Source: Virgisporangium aurantiacum (lineage in GTDB: Bacteria; Actinomycetota; Actinomycetes; Mycobacteriales; Micromonosporaceae). Taken from it: a DNA stretch of 64,000 bases. Positions 16,972 through 24,125 of the stretch are shown here, piece by piece. The notes under the pieces were generated by a model, which worked only from the letters and a program-made list of their open reading frames with translations, was not told the origin of the DNA and made no database searches. The DNA is taken from positions 124,001 to 188,000 of the forward strand of contig NZ_BOPG01000027.1 in NCBI RefSeq assembly GCF_016863635.1. Reading direction: 5' to 3'. The translations under genes and the position numbers were made by a program. The stretch's first letter is position 1. Every line of letters begins with the position of its first letter.

Positions 16972-17340
16972 TCAGCGAGGTGCAGGCCCCGGCCGACGGC
17001 GACCGACCGACTTCGGCGCGACGAGTCGGTACGACGTCTCCACCCACTCGGTGACCTGTCGCCACCGGTCCTCGGTGGCGTCCGGCGGGAGGGTGAGGGC
17101 GACCCATCCGTGCCGGCCGAGACCGTAGCCCGCGGGTCTCGCGTCGGGATCGGTGGCCACGACCGCGGCGGCTTCGTCCGGGGTGAGCTTGACCGTGAGG
17201 TGGTGCGCGTCGACGTCGCAGAAGACGAAGTTCTTGCCGCGGACGCGGAACGTCGGATGGTCGCCCCACTGCTCGACGTCGACGCGTTCGGCTTCCGGCA
17301 GCGCGGCCGCGATCTGTTCGAGCCGATCCATGTTGTTCAT
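16972..17340 (-). CDS. MmcQ/YjbR-family protein
   Basis: YjbR/CyaY-like small protein (122 residues), starting MNNMDRLEQIAAALPEAERVDVEQWGDHPTFRVRGKNFVF and continuing HHLTVKLTPDEAAAV and WVALTLPPDATEDRWRQVTEWVETSYRLVAPK. The fold is a double-wing motif; biochemical role is not established. ATG at 17340 overlaps the stop of the ArsR gene (ATGA), so it is the third gene of a coupled operon. The tail RRRPGPAPR is basic. Confidence 0.8.
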   Translation of the reverse strand: MNNMDRLEQIAAALPEAERVDVEQWGDHPTFRVRGKNFVFCDVDAHHLTVKLTPDEAAAVVATDPDARPAGYGLGRHGWVALTLPPDATEDRWRQVTEWVETSYRLVAPKSVGRRRPGPAPR

Positions 17341-17681
17341 CGGGTTCTCCCGGAGGGCAGAAGATCGAATCCGACGCTTCGCAACCAGAGCGCCAGCACG
17401 TCGCCCAGTCGCTGGCGCTCCAGCCGGTAGTGCCGTTCCCGACCGACCGCGGATACCGTCACCAGGCCCGCCTTGACCAGGACGGCGAGGTGCCGGGTGG
17501 TGGTCGGCCAGGAGTGGGCGAACCGCCCATGGAGTTCTCCGGCGGTCAACGTGCCGTTGCGGGCGGCCAGCACCTGGAGGACGTGGCGCCGGGTGGCGTG
17601 TGCGAGGGCTTCGAAGACGTCGTCGAGGTCGTCGAGGTCGCGCAATCCGCGCGGCGGTTTGTCCGCCGGCGTCGCGGTCAC
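17337..17681 (-). CDS. ArsR-family winged-helix regulator
   Basis: Small metal/stress-type repressor of 114 residues. The winged helix runs VFEALAHATRRHVLQVLAARNGTLTAGELHGRFAHSWPTTTRHLAVLVKAGLVTVSAVGRERHYRLE (residues ~22-90); W-P-T-T-T-R-H-L is the recognition helix. No cysteine or metal site typical of SmtB/ArsR is visible, so it may sense something other than a metal. GTG 17681 overlaps the previous stop (GTGA). It probably represses its own operon through the inverted repeat at 18023-18042. Confidence 0.82.
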   Translation of the reverse strand: MTATPADKPPRGLRDLDDLDDVFEALAHATRRHVLQVLAARNGTLTAGELHGRFAHSWPTTTRHLAVLVKAGLVTVSAVGRERHYRLERQRLGDVLALWLRSVGFDLLPSGRTR

Positions 17682-18013
17682 GCGTCGGCGGATCGTCGCC
17701 GCAGGCTGAGGAACTCGAACGGCGACCCGCCGTTGCGGCCCTCGCACAACGGGCCCATCGCCTCCCAGACGCCGCTGACGAGCGGATGGGTGTGGGCGCG
17801 CCGGGTGGCGTCCTCGTCGACCCAGTCGAAGATCTCGACGACGATCGGTCCCTCCACCCCACGCTCGGAACCCACGTAGACCTCGGGTGCGCGGTCGGTC
17901 ACCAGTTCCAGGTCCCGCAGGGTCGTCCAGTGCCGGTCGATGATCTCCAGAAACTCGTCCTCCCGGCCCGCGATGACGCGGTACCGGGCCAGGGAACTGA
18001 TCGAATCGCTCAT
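17678..18013 (-). CDS. dimeric alpha/beta-barrel (monooxygenase/NIPSNAP-like) protein
   Basis: Small protein of 111 residues opening MSDSISSLARYRVIAGREDEFLEIIDRHWTTLRDLELVTD and containing VVEIFDWVDEDATRRAHTHPLVSGVWEAM, the pattern of ferredoxin-like dimeric barrels (ABM/EthD/NIPSNAP group). The catalytic role, if any, is unknown. I chose ATG 18013 because a -10-like TATTAT and an operator lie immediately before it; longer in-frame starts run through the palindrome. First gene of the three-gene ArsR operon. Confidence 0.7.
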   Translation of the reverse strand: MSDSISSLARYRVIAGREDEFLEIIDRHWTTLRDLELVTDRAPEVYVGSERGVEGPIVVEIFDWVDEDATRRAHTHPLVSGVWEAMGPLCEGRNGGSPFEFLSLRRRSADA

Positions 18014-18017
18014 GGCG

Positions 18018-18042
18018 ATAATATTTAGCACGCCGGCTAAAT
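18018..18042 (-). promoter_or_regulatory. promoter and ArsR-type operator
   Basis: A perfect inverted repeat ATTTAGC-6-GCTAAAT (18023-18029 and 18036-18042) overlaps TATTAT (18018-18023), read on the minus strand four bases before the ATG. The AT-rich repeat stands out from its surroundings. Occupancy would block the promoter; autoregulation by the ArsR protein is inferred. Confidence 0.7.
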
Positions 18043-18067
18043 AAACGCCACCCGCCATGGCGTAGCC

Positions 18068-18151
18068 CCCGATTTGCGGATCTTGGACTCCGTGAGGGGT
18101 CAGGGCACCTCGTGCAGTCCAAGATCTGGAATACCGAGTTCGCAAATCGGG
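18068..18151. repeat. long intergenic inverted repeat (cruciform or MITE-like)
   Basis: A 22-base left arm (18068-18089) pairs perfectly with two right segments: 18116-18126 with its inner 11 bases and 18141-18151 with its outer 11. A 14-base bulge (18127-18140) separates them. It lies between the divergent-looking ends of the ArsR operon promoter and the stop of the 18200-20788 gene, outside any reading frame. There is no U-tract, so a simple terminator is unlikely. It may be a dispersed palindromic element. Confidence 0.7.
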
Positions 18152-18199
18152 TGAAACGGTAGGGCCAAGTGGCCCGGGTCCGCGCGGGCGACGGCTGTC

Positions 18200-20788
18200 T
18201 CAGGGCAGCCTGATGCCGGCGTCGACCACCGGCAGGCGGGGGACCGGTGGCGGAGCCAGGCGGCCCTCGGCGAGGGCGCGCAGCTCGTCGCGGTCGTCCG
18301 GTAGGCCGTTGTAATCCAGCACCTCGGCCAGGTTCACGTTGAAGGTCCACGCGTTGTCGCTCTCGACGATCGCCTCGACCGCGACCCGCTGCGCCGGGGT
18401 CAGGTCCGCGCCGCGTTCGTAGGCGTCGACCGGGAACGCGATGTCGAGCAGGGCCGTCACCACCGACACCGCGTTGATGGCCGTCACCTCGTCGAGCGCG
18501 GCGGCGAGCCGGGTGACGTGGCCTTCGGACTCGGCGGCGGGCAGCAGCGCCAACGCGGTGCTGGCGTCGGCCGTCACCTCGCCGGTGCTGAACGCCAGTC
18601 CCGGGAAGTCGTCGAGACCGTCCTGTGTGGACAGTGCGGCGACGAGCACCTCGACGGCGGGGCCGTTGTCGCCCAGGTCCGGCTGCCGTAGCCAGGTGAG
18701 CGCGGCGCAGAACCGCAGCAGCGGGTCGTCGCCGCCGAGATGCTCGGCCAGCACGGCCCGTACGGCGTCGTCGGGTCGGTGCAGTGCGAGCCCCAGCAGG
18801 GCGTCGGCGCGCAGTTCCGGCAGCGGCTCGGAGCGCAGGCGATCGACCAGCGCCGCCCGCGCGGCGTCGCCGGGTGCCACCGCGAGCAGTTGCAGGGCAC
18901 GGTCGCGGACCTCGGTGGACGGGTGCCCGGCCCACTCCGTCCACAGTGGAGTCGCCGCCGCCAGCACCGCCAGCACCTCGTGGTACGCGGGCTCGGTGCC
19001 GTTGGCGGCGAAGAATTCGGCGGGGTCGGCGTCGTCGGGCACCGCGACGTAGAGGTGCGCCAGCTCGTGCGCCGCGCCGAGCTGCCACTGGCGGGTGGCG
19101 ATCGAGACGAGGAACCTGGTGGCGGCGACGGCGTGTTCGGGACGGTCGACGGTTCGCAGCGCGTCGACGATGAACCGCACGGTGGGCCCGGTGACCTCCT
19201 CGATCGTGCCCTGGTGCAACGCCGCGTCGTACATGTGGGTGATCGCGAGGTCGACGGCCAGCGGATCCGGGACGGTCAAGCCCTTCAGGTGGAACGGGAA
19301 GTGCTTGGCGCTGCCGAAGAAGGTGTCGAGGCCCGCCCAGTCGACCGTGTCGACGCCGGGCAGGTCGGCCGCCGCCCGCCACGGGTGCAGCACCTCGGCG
19401 ATGCGGCCGAGGTCGCCCCGGCGGCGCAGGTCGAGCGGCTTGAACTTTACCGTGGCGCGTTCGGTGCCGTCGGGATTCAGCAGCCGCCACGGCCCGATCG
19501 GGCCGCCCTTCCCGCCGGCCCGCACGAGGCCCGTCGCCGTCGGTGTTCCGGTGCCGTCGACGGCCGTCCACCGCTCGACCGGTACCTCCTTGCCGGACTT
19601 CTTCCGGTAGGGCCCGGTGACCGGCTCCACGAGCGCCAGCCGGACATCGTCGTCGTCGAACCACTCCTCCCGGACGAACGCGTCGCCGCGGGTGGCGCGG
19701 GCGGTCGCGGCCGTTCCGTTCTCGTGGAACGTGGTCGTGGTGACCGTGCCGTCGGGCGCGTGCCGGACCTCCGTGTCGAGCACCCCGCGCTCGTACGTGC
19801 GGTGGACGGTGACCGTGCCGGCCGCGAACGTGGTCTCGACGTACGCGTCGTGGCGCAGATGGGGCTTGCAGATCCAGATCCGCCACGCTCCGTCGGCGGC
19901 ACCGGTGGCGGGGTCGACGGCACCGACGTACCACGCCCCGTCGGTGCCGAACCCGGCGATCCACTCCGCCGCGGGGTCGACGTCGGGCCGGCGCTCCGGC
20001 GCGACCCGCGGATCGGCCAGAACCGGTGTCGTGCAAGGGTTCTCGACCAGCCGGTGGGCGAGGTCGGCGAAGCCCTCGTGGGCGGCGTGCGCGGCGGCAC
20101 CGGGAGACGCGCCGAGACCGATCTCGATCAGCCGGTCGACCGCCTCGGCGTCGCCGTCGCGCCGGGCCTCGATCAGCGGGTTGCCCTTGTGGTGCACGCC
20201 CAGCGTCGCCACGACCGCGTTGTCGCGGTAGTACTCGACGTGGATCAGGTCGCCGTCCTTCGTCCAGTAGATCTGCAGGCCGACCCCGGTGACGCCGTTG
20301 GTCCACCGGCCGGCCTTCCACTGGCCCGCCGACGCGATGTACCACGTCTCCAAAGGCACGCCGGGCGGGCGTTCGGGCACGGGCGTTCCGAACGGGTCGA
20401 GTTCGACCCCGGCGGCGTCGTGGAACGCCTGCCGGTACGTGACGCCGGCCCGGGTGAGCCGGAACTCCGCCCGCTCGATCGCCGCCGGCATGCTGTCGAA
20501 GGGGATCTCGACCTCGCGGGTCGGATTCGCGGACCGGTGGGCGACGAGCCCCATCATCGCGCCGTCGTCGTACTCGGCGACCGTCGCCAGGCCGCCGTCG
20601 TCGTGGTAACGCCGCTTGGTGCCGTGGCACCTGCCGGCCCGCCAGGAGCTCTCCTCGACGAACGTGCCGTCGCCCCGCCACAGCCGCCAGTCGCCGTGCA
20701 GCTCGCCGTCGACCCGGACGCCGAGCCCCCACTCGTCCCAGTCGGGAAGGTACTCGGCCGCTTCGGGCACGGTGTCGGGACGTCGCAC
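18200..20788 (-). CDS. MORN/ankyrin/HEAT-repeat protein
   Basis: Large cytoplasmic protein of 862 residues of unknown function. Residues ~24-80 are MORN-like (GELHGDWRLWRGDGTFVEESSW, KRRYHDDGGLATVAEYDDG), as in YwqK-type antitoxin proteins. Residues ~205-255 look ankyrin-like (DAEAVDRLIEIGLGASPGAAAHAAHEGFADLAHRLVEN). A second MORN-like stretch follows (~285-390, with ENGTAATARATRGDAFVREEWFDDD). The last third is alpha-helical with HEAT-like repeats (TEVRDRALQLLAVAPGDAARAALVDRL, DALLGLALHRPDDAVRAVLAEHL). GTG 20788 follows GAGGAG. No catalytic motif seen; a scaffold or immunity-type role is possible. Monocistronic. Confidence 0.65.
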   Translation of the reverse strand: MRRPDTVPEAAEYLPDWDEWGLGVRVDGELHGDWRLWRGDGTFVEESSWRAGRCHGTKRRYHDDGGLATVAEYDDGAMMGLVAHRSANPTREVEIPFDSMPAAIERAEFRLTRAGVTYRQAFHDAAGVELDPFGTPVPERPPGVPLETWYIASAGQWKAGRWTNGVTGVGLQIYWTKDGDLIHVEYYRDNAVVATLGVHHKGNPLIEARRDGDAEAVDRLIEIGLGASPGAAAHAAHEGFADLAHRLVENPCTTPVLADPRVAPERRPDVDPAAEWIAGFGTDGAWYVGAVDPATGAADGAWRIWICKPHLRHDAYVETTFAAGTVTVHRTYERGVLDTEVRHAPDGTVTTTTFHENGTAATARATRGDAFVREEWFDDDDVRLALVEPVTGPYRKKSGKEVPVERWTAVDGTGTPTATGLVRAGGKGGPIGPWRLLNPDGTERATVKFKPLDLRRRGDLGRIAEVLHPWRAAADLPGVDTVDWAGLDTFFGSAKHFPFHLKGLTVPDPLAVDLAITHMYDAALHQGTIEEVTGPTVRFIVDALRTVDRPEHAVAATRFLVSIATRQWQLGAAHELAHLYVAVPDDADPAEFFAANGTEPAYHEVLAVLAAATPLWTEWAGHPSTEVRDRALQLLAVAPGDAARAALVDRLRSEPLPELRADALLGLALHRPDDAVRAVLAEHLGGDDPLLRFCAALTWLRQPDLGDNGPAVEVLVAALSTQDGLDDFPGLAFSTGEVTADASTALALLPAAESEGHVTRLAAALDEVTAINAVSVVTALLDIAFPVDAYERGADLTPAQRVAVEAIVESDNAWTFNVNLAEVLDYNGLPDDRDELRALAEGRLAPPPVPRLPVVDAGIRLP

Positions 20789-20828
20789 GGCTTCTCCTCG
20801 GGCGGACGGCGTTGATCCACGCGGGAGT

Positions 20829-22046
20829 TTAGGTCGGCGTCTCGGGAAACGGCCCGCCCGAAAGGGCAGTCACGAGGAGGCCGGCGGCGGCCAGGACGGG
20901 CAGGCCGAGCAGGAAGGGGGCATGGAGTCCGAGGTGGTGTGCGGCGAGACCGCCGAGGCCGGCCCCGATCACCGAGGCGGCGGTGATGACGGTGCGGTTG
21001 ATGCTGGTGACCCGGCCGAGCAGGTCCGACGGCACGGCGCGCTGGATGGTCGTGCGTGCCTGCACGTTCCAGATCGCGAAGGCCATGCTGCTGGTGGCCA
21101 GGACGGCGGCGGTGACGGTCACCGAGCCCGTGGTGCCCAGCGCCAACTGGCCCGCCGCCGCCAGGGCCAGGCAGCCCAGAGCGGTGATCCTGGCGCCGAA
21201 CCGTCGGCTGACGGTGGCGGCGAGGAGTCCACCACCCAGCCCACCGAGGGCCCCGACGGCGAGCAGGATCCCGTACCAGGCCGGGCTCAGGCGCAGGATC
21301 TCGTGCACGTAGAGGACGAGCAGCGTGAACCAGGCGCTGTCGGTCATGGCCAGGGCGGCGCTGGTCGCCGGCACCGGCCAGAAGGCGCGGTGGTCGCGCA
21401 GCCACCGCAGGCCGGTACTGATCGGCGACCGCGGCCGCGGTGAACCGGTCGCGGCAGCGGCGTTCGTCGTCCGGACGAGCGCGGGGATGCCGGCGACGAG
21501 GGCGACCGCGACGGCCAGGGTTCCGCCGTTGACGGCGAACGGCAGCACGAGGGCGACGCCGAACAGGTAGCCGCCCAGCGGCGGACCGACGAACTCGTTC
21601 CCGGCGATCTCGGCGGTCACCAGCCGCCCGTTGGCCCGGTCGAGCTGGTCGGGGCTCACGATCGAGGGGACCAGGGTGCTGGCGGTCGTGTCGCGGACGA
21701 CCTCGGCGATCCCGGACACGAACACGACGAGGTACAGGACGCCGATCGTCGCCCAGCCGCCGGCGATCAGGCCGATCAGCCCGGACAGCAGGGCGAGCCG
21801 GACGACGTCGACGGCGACGATGAGCCGCCGGCGATCGAAACGATCGGCGAGCGACCCGGCCGTCAGCCCGAACAGGAGGCCCGGAAGCTGGCCGGCCACG
21901 GCCACACCGGAGATCAGCACCGGGTTGTGCGTCAGGGTGACGGCCAGCAGCGGGAACGCCGCCGACCGGATGCCGTCACCGAGGTTGGACAGCACGGTGG
22001 CCGACCACAGCCGCCGATACGGTGCACCCAGCGCCAGGGTCGCCAT
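20829..22046 (-). CDS. MFS transporter (multidrug/macrolide exporter type)
   Basis: Major-facilitator protein of 405 residues with about 12 transmembrane segments. Between TM2 and TM3 is GSLADRFDRRRLIVAVDVVRL, the MFS signature loop; SRRFGARITALG is the equivalent loop of the second half. It resembles the MefA/enterobactin-exporter-like group, so drug or metabolite efflux is likely. ATG 22046 follows GGGAGG. The start is preceded directly by a perfect CIRCE element, which would put it under HrcA heat-shock control (see 22058-22088). Confidence 0.85.
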   Translation of the reverse strand: MATLALGAPYRRLWSATVLSNLGDGIRSAAFPLLAVTLTHNPVLISGVAVAGQLPGLLFGLTAGSLADRFDRRRLIVAVDVVRLALLSGLIGLIAGGWATIGVLYLVVFVSGIAEVVRDTTASTLVPSIVSPDQLDRANGRLVTAEIAGNEFVGPPLGGYLFGVALVLPFAVNGGTLAVAVALVAGIPALVRTTNAAAATGSPRPRSPISTGLRWLRDHRAFWPVPATSAALAMTDSAWFTLLVLYVHEILRLSPAWYGILLAVGALGGLGGGLLAATVSRRFGARITALGCLALAAAGQLALGTTGSVTVTAAVLATSSMAFAIWNVQARTTIQRAVPSDLLGRVTSINRTVITAASVIGAGLGGLAAHHLGLHAPFLLGLPVLAAAGLLVTALSGGPFPETPT

Positions 22047-22057
22047 TCCCGCCTCCC

Positions 22058-22088
22058 GGTTAGCACTCTCCCCTTGAGAGTGCTAACC
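22058..22088 (-). promoter_or_regulatory. CIRCE element (HrcA operator)
   Basis: TTAGCACTC (22060-22068), nine bases, GAGTGCTAA (22078-22086) is an exact match to the CIRCE consensus in sequence and spacing. The palindrome extends to 13-base arms (22058-22070 and 22076-22088) around a 5-base loop. It sits 12 bases before the MFS start, so bound HrcA would block initiation. TACGGT at 22088-22093, read leftward, could be the -10. Confidence 0.85.
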
Positions 22089-22102
22089 GTATCAACGCGG
22101 GT

Positions 22103-22903
22103 CTACCGGTACGGGGAGAAGTCGGGTGGACGCTTCTCGGCGAACGCCTGTGCGCCCTCCATGCCCTCGGCCGAGTGGGTGAACAACTCCAGGCCGTCGA
22201 ACGCCAGGTGCGACAACCCGGCCAGGTGGTCGCTGTCGGCGTTGAAGGAATGCTTGAGGAACTTCAGCGCGGTGGGGGAGTAGGACGCCATCGTGCGTCC
22301 CCATTCCCGGGCCTTGTCGATGAGCTGATCGGCCGGGACCACCTCGTTGACGAGGCCCCAGCGCTCGGCGGTCGCGGCGTCGAACAGGTCGAGGAGGAAC
22401 CAGATCTGCCGCGCCCGTTTCTCGCCGACCACCCGCGCCAGGTACGCCGAGCCGAAACCGGCGTCGAACGAGCCGACGCGGGGGCCGCTCTGCCCGAACC
22501 GGGCGTGCTCGGCGGCCAGCGACAGGTCACAGAGGACGTGGAGGACGTGCCCGCCCCCGATCGCGACGCCGTTGACCGCGGCGATGACGGGCTTGGGGAT
22601 GTCGCGGATGATCCGGTGCAGCCGCTCGATCTCGAACGTGCCCCACTCGGTCTCGCCGTAGCCCCCGGTCTCCGCCCGCTCCTTGACGTCTCCGCCGGCG
22701 CAGAACGCCTTGTCGCCGGCTCCGGTCAGGACGACGCACGCCACCCGCTTGTCGGCCCACGCGTGCTTGAACGCGCTGATCAACTCGTCGACGGTACGGC
22801 CGCGGAAGGCGTTGTACCGCTCGGGCCGGTTGATCGTGATGATCGCGACGGGGTCGCCGTCACGCACCTCGTACACGACGTCGGTGAACTCCTCAAGCTT
22901 CAC
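22103..22903 (-). CDS. BadI/MenB-like enoyl-CoA hydratase-family ring hydrolase
   Basis: Crotonase-fold protein of 266 residues. AFCAGGDVKER (residues ~67-77) and IGGGHVLHVLCDLSLA form the oxyanion hole; GPRVGSFDAGFGSAYLARVVGEKRARQIW is the block shared by MenB (naphthoyl-CoA synthase) and BadI (2-ketocyclohexanecarboxyl-CoA hydrolase), not by ordinary enoyl-CoA hydratases. The C-terminal EGMEGAQAFAEKRPPDFSPYR also fits that pair. In this aromatic-CoA cluster, BadI-type hydrolytic opening of a 2-oxocyclohexane-carboxyl-CoA is likelier than menaquinone synthesis. GTG 22903 lacks a ribosome site; TAGGGT lies seven bases before it, so the mRNA is probably leaderless. Confidence 0.78.
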   Translation of the reverse strand: MKLEEFTDVVYEVRDGDPVAIITINRPERYNAFRGRTVDELISAFKHAWADKRVACVVLTGAGDKAFCAGGDVKERAETGGYGETEWGTFEIERLHRIIRDIPKPVIAAVNGVAIGGGHVLHVLCDLSLAAEHARFGQSGPRVGSFDAGFGSAYLARVVGEKRARQIWFLLDLFDAATAERWGLVNEVVPADQLIDKAREWGRTMASYSPTALKFLKHSFNADSDHLAGLSHLAFDGLELFTHSAEGMEGAQAFAEKRPPDFSPYR

Positions 22904-22931
22904 CCGGCCGACCCTACCGGTATGACACGAT

Positions 22932-22962
22932 CTTGACGGTCGTCACGTGAGCTTGACACGAT
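22932..22962 (+). promoter_or_regulatory. divergent promoter with shared PaaX-module motif
   Basis: CTTGACGGTCGTCACGTGAG (22932-22951) recurs with two changes at 24975-24994 in the other divergent promoter of this cluster. It contains TTGACG as a -35 and the palindrome TCACGTGA; CACGAT (22957-22962) lies 18 bases further, six bases before the SDR GTG. The repeat is a candidate binding site for the PaaX regulator. Confidence 0.6.
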
Positions 22963-22968
22963 GGACCG

Positions 22969-23718
22969 GTGCGTACGTGCCTGGTCACCGGTGCCGGTCG
23001 CGGCATCGGCCGGGCCGTGGCGCACCGGCTCGCGGCGGAGGGGCACCGCGTCGCGCTCACGGCCCGTACGGCCGACCAGCTTCGGGAGGTCGCCGCGGCG
23101 TTGCCGGGGCCGTCGCTGGTGCTCCCCGCCGACATCACCGTGGCGGCGGCGGTCGAGGAGACGTTCGCCGCCGTCGAGGACCGCTGGGGCGGTGTCGACG
23201 TGCTCGTCGCGAACGCCGGTGCGGGCGCGTCGGCGAAGCTGGCCGACACCACCGACGACATGTGGCAGGCACAACTCGACCTGCTGCTCACGGCGCCGTT
23301 CCGGTGCGTCCGGCGGGCGGTGCCCGGCATGGTCGGGCGCGGGTGGGGACGCATCGTGGTGGTCGCGTCCGTGGCGGCCAAGCGCGGCGAGCCGTACGTC
23401 GCGGCGTACACCGCGGCCAAGCACGGCGTGCTGGGGCTCGTCCGGGCCGCGGCCGCCGAACTCGCCGGCACGGGCGTGACGGTCAACGCGGTGTGCCCGG
23501 CGTACGTCGACACCCCGATGACCGACGCGACCGTGGCCTCGATCGCGCGAAGAACCGGCCGGACGCCGGAGGACGCGCGGGCCGCGCTCGCCGCGCGACA
23601 GCCCATCGGGCGGCTCGTCACACCCGACGAGGTCGCCGAGGCGGTGTGGTTCTGCGTCGCCAACGGCGCGGTCACCGGGCAGGGCCTGAACGTCGACGGT
23701 GGCGCCGTCCAGTCCTGA
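22969..23718 (+). CDS. short-chain dehydrogenase/reductase (FabG-like)
   Basis: Classical SDR of 249 residues. The cofactor loop TGAGRGIG is at residues 7-14, NAG near 84, the catalytic serine in VVVASVAAKRG (~143) and YTAAKHG (~156-162) gives Tyr and Lys. The end GQGLNVDGGAVQS is standard. Within the aromatic-CoA module it probably reduces or oxidises a hydroxy/oxo group on the alicyclic ring after dearomatisation. GTG 22969 is leaderless-type. The Rid gene begins 12 bases after its stop, so the two form a short operon. Confidence 0.85.
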   Translation: MRTCLVTGAGRGIGRAVAHRLAAEGHRVALTARTADQLREVAAALPGPSLVLPADITVAAAVEETFAAVEDRWGGVDVLVANAGAGASAKLADTTDDMWQAQLDLLLTAPFRCVRRAVPGMVGRGWGRIVVVASVAAKRGEPYVAAYTAAKHGVLGLVRAAAAELAGTGVTVNAVCPAYVDTPMTDATVASIARRTGRTPEDARAALAARQPIGRLVTPDEVAEAVWFCVANGAVTGQGLNVDGGAVQS

Positions 23719-23729
23719 GGAGGGTACCG

Positions 23730-24125
23730 ATGGAACGGGTCAACCCGGCCGAACTGGGTCCGCCGTCCGGTTTCTCGCACGCGGTGTCGGTGGACGGTGC
23801 CGGTCGCCTGGTGTTCCTCGCCGGCCAGACCGCCCTCGACGCGCAGGGCCGGGTCGTCGGCGACGACGTCGTGCAGCAGTTCGAGCGCGCCCTGGCCAAC
23901 CTCCTGCGCGCGCTCTCCGCGTGCGGTGGCGAGCCGGCCCACCTGGCCAGCCTGACCGTCTACATCGTCGACATGGACGACTACAAGGCCCGCGCCCGCG
24001 ACATCGGGGCGGTGTGGCGCCGGCTGGTCGGCCGCGAGTACCCGGCGATGGCGGGCGTGGGGGTGGCCCGCCTCTGGGACGCCGAGGCGCTGGTGGAGGT
24101 CCAGGGAATCGCGGTGGTTCCCTAA
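23730..24125 (+). CDS. Rid-family (RidA/YjgF) imine/enamine deaminase-like protein
   Basis: 131-residue Rid protein: LVFLAGQTALDAQGRVVGDDVVQQFERALANL, LTVYIVDMDDY and YPAMAGVGVARLWDAEALVEVQGIAVV cover the chorismate-mutase-like trimeric fold. The position of the catalytic Arg of RidA (PARS in E. coli, from memory) is Met here (PAMA), so it belongs to a non-canonical Rid subgroup. In 2-aminobenzoyl-CoA degradation a Rid protein could hydrolyse the ring enamine/imine to a ketone, releasing ammonia. ATG 23730 follows GGAGGG. Its stop overlaps the convergent PaaX gene by four bases. Confidence 0.82.
   Translation: MERVNPAELGPPSGFSHAVSVDGAGRLVFLAGQTALDAQGRVVGDDVVQQFERALANLLRALSACGGEPAHLASLTVYIVDMDDYKARARDIGAVWRRLVGREYPAMAGVGVARLWDAEALVEVQGIAVVP

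Noticed and set aside
22103-22903. menB of menaquinone synthesis
   Set aside because: The MenB block is shared with BadI, no other men gene is present, and the aromatic-CoA neighbours favour a BadI-type role.
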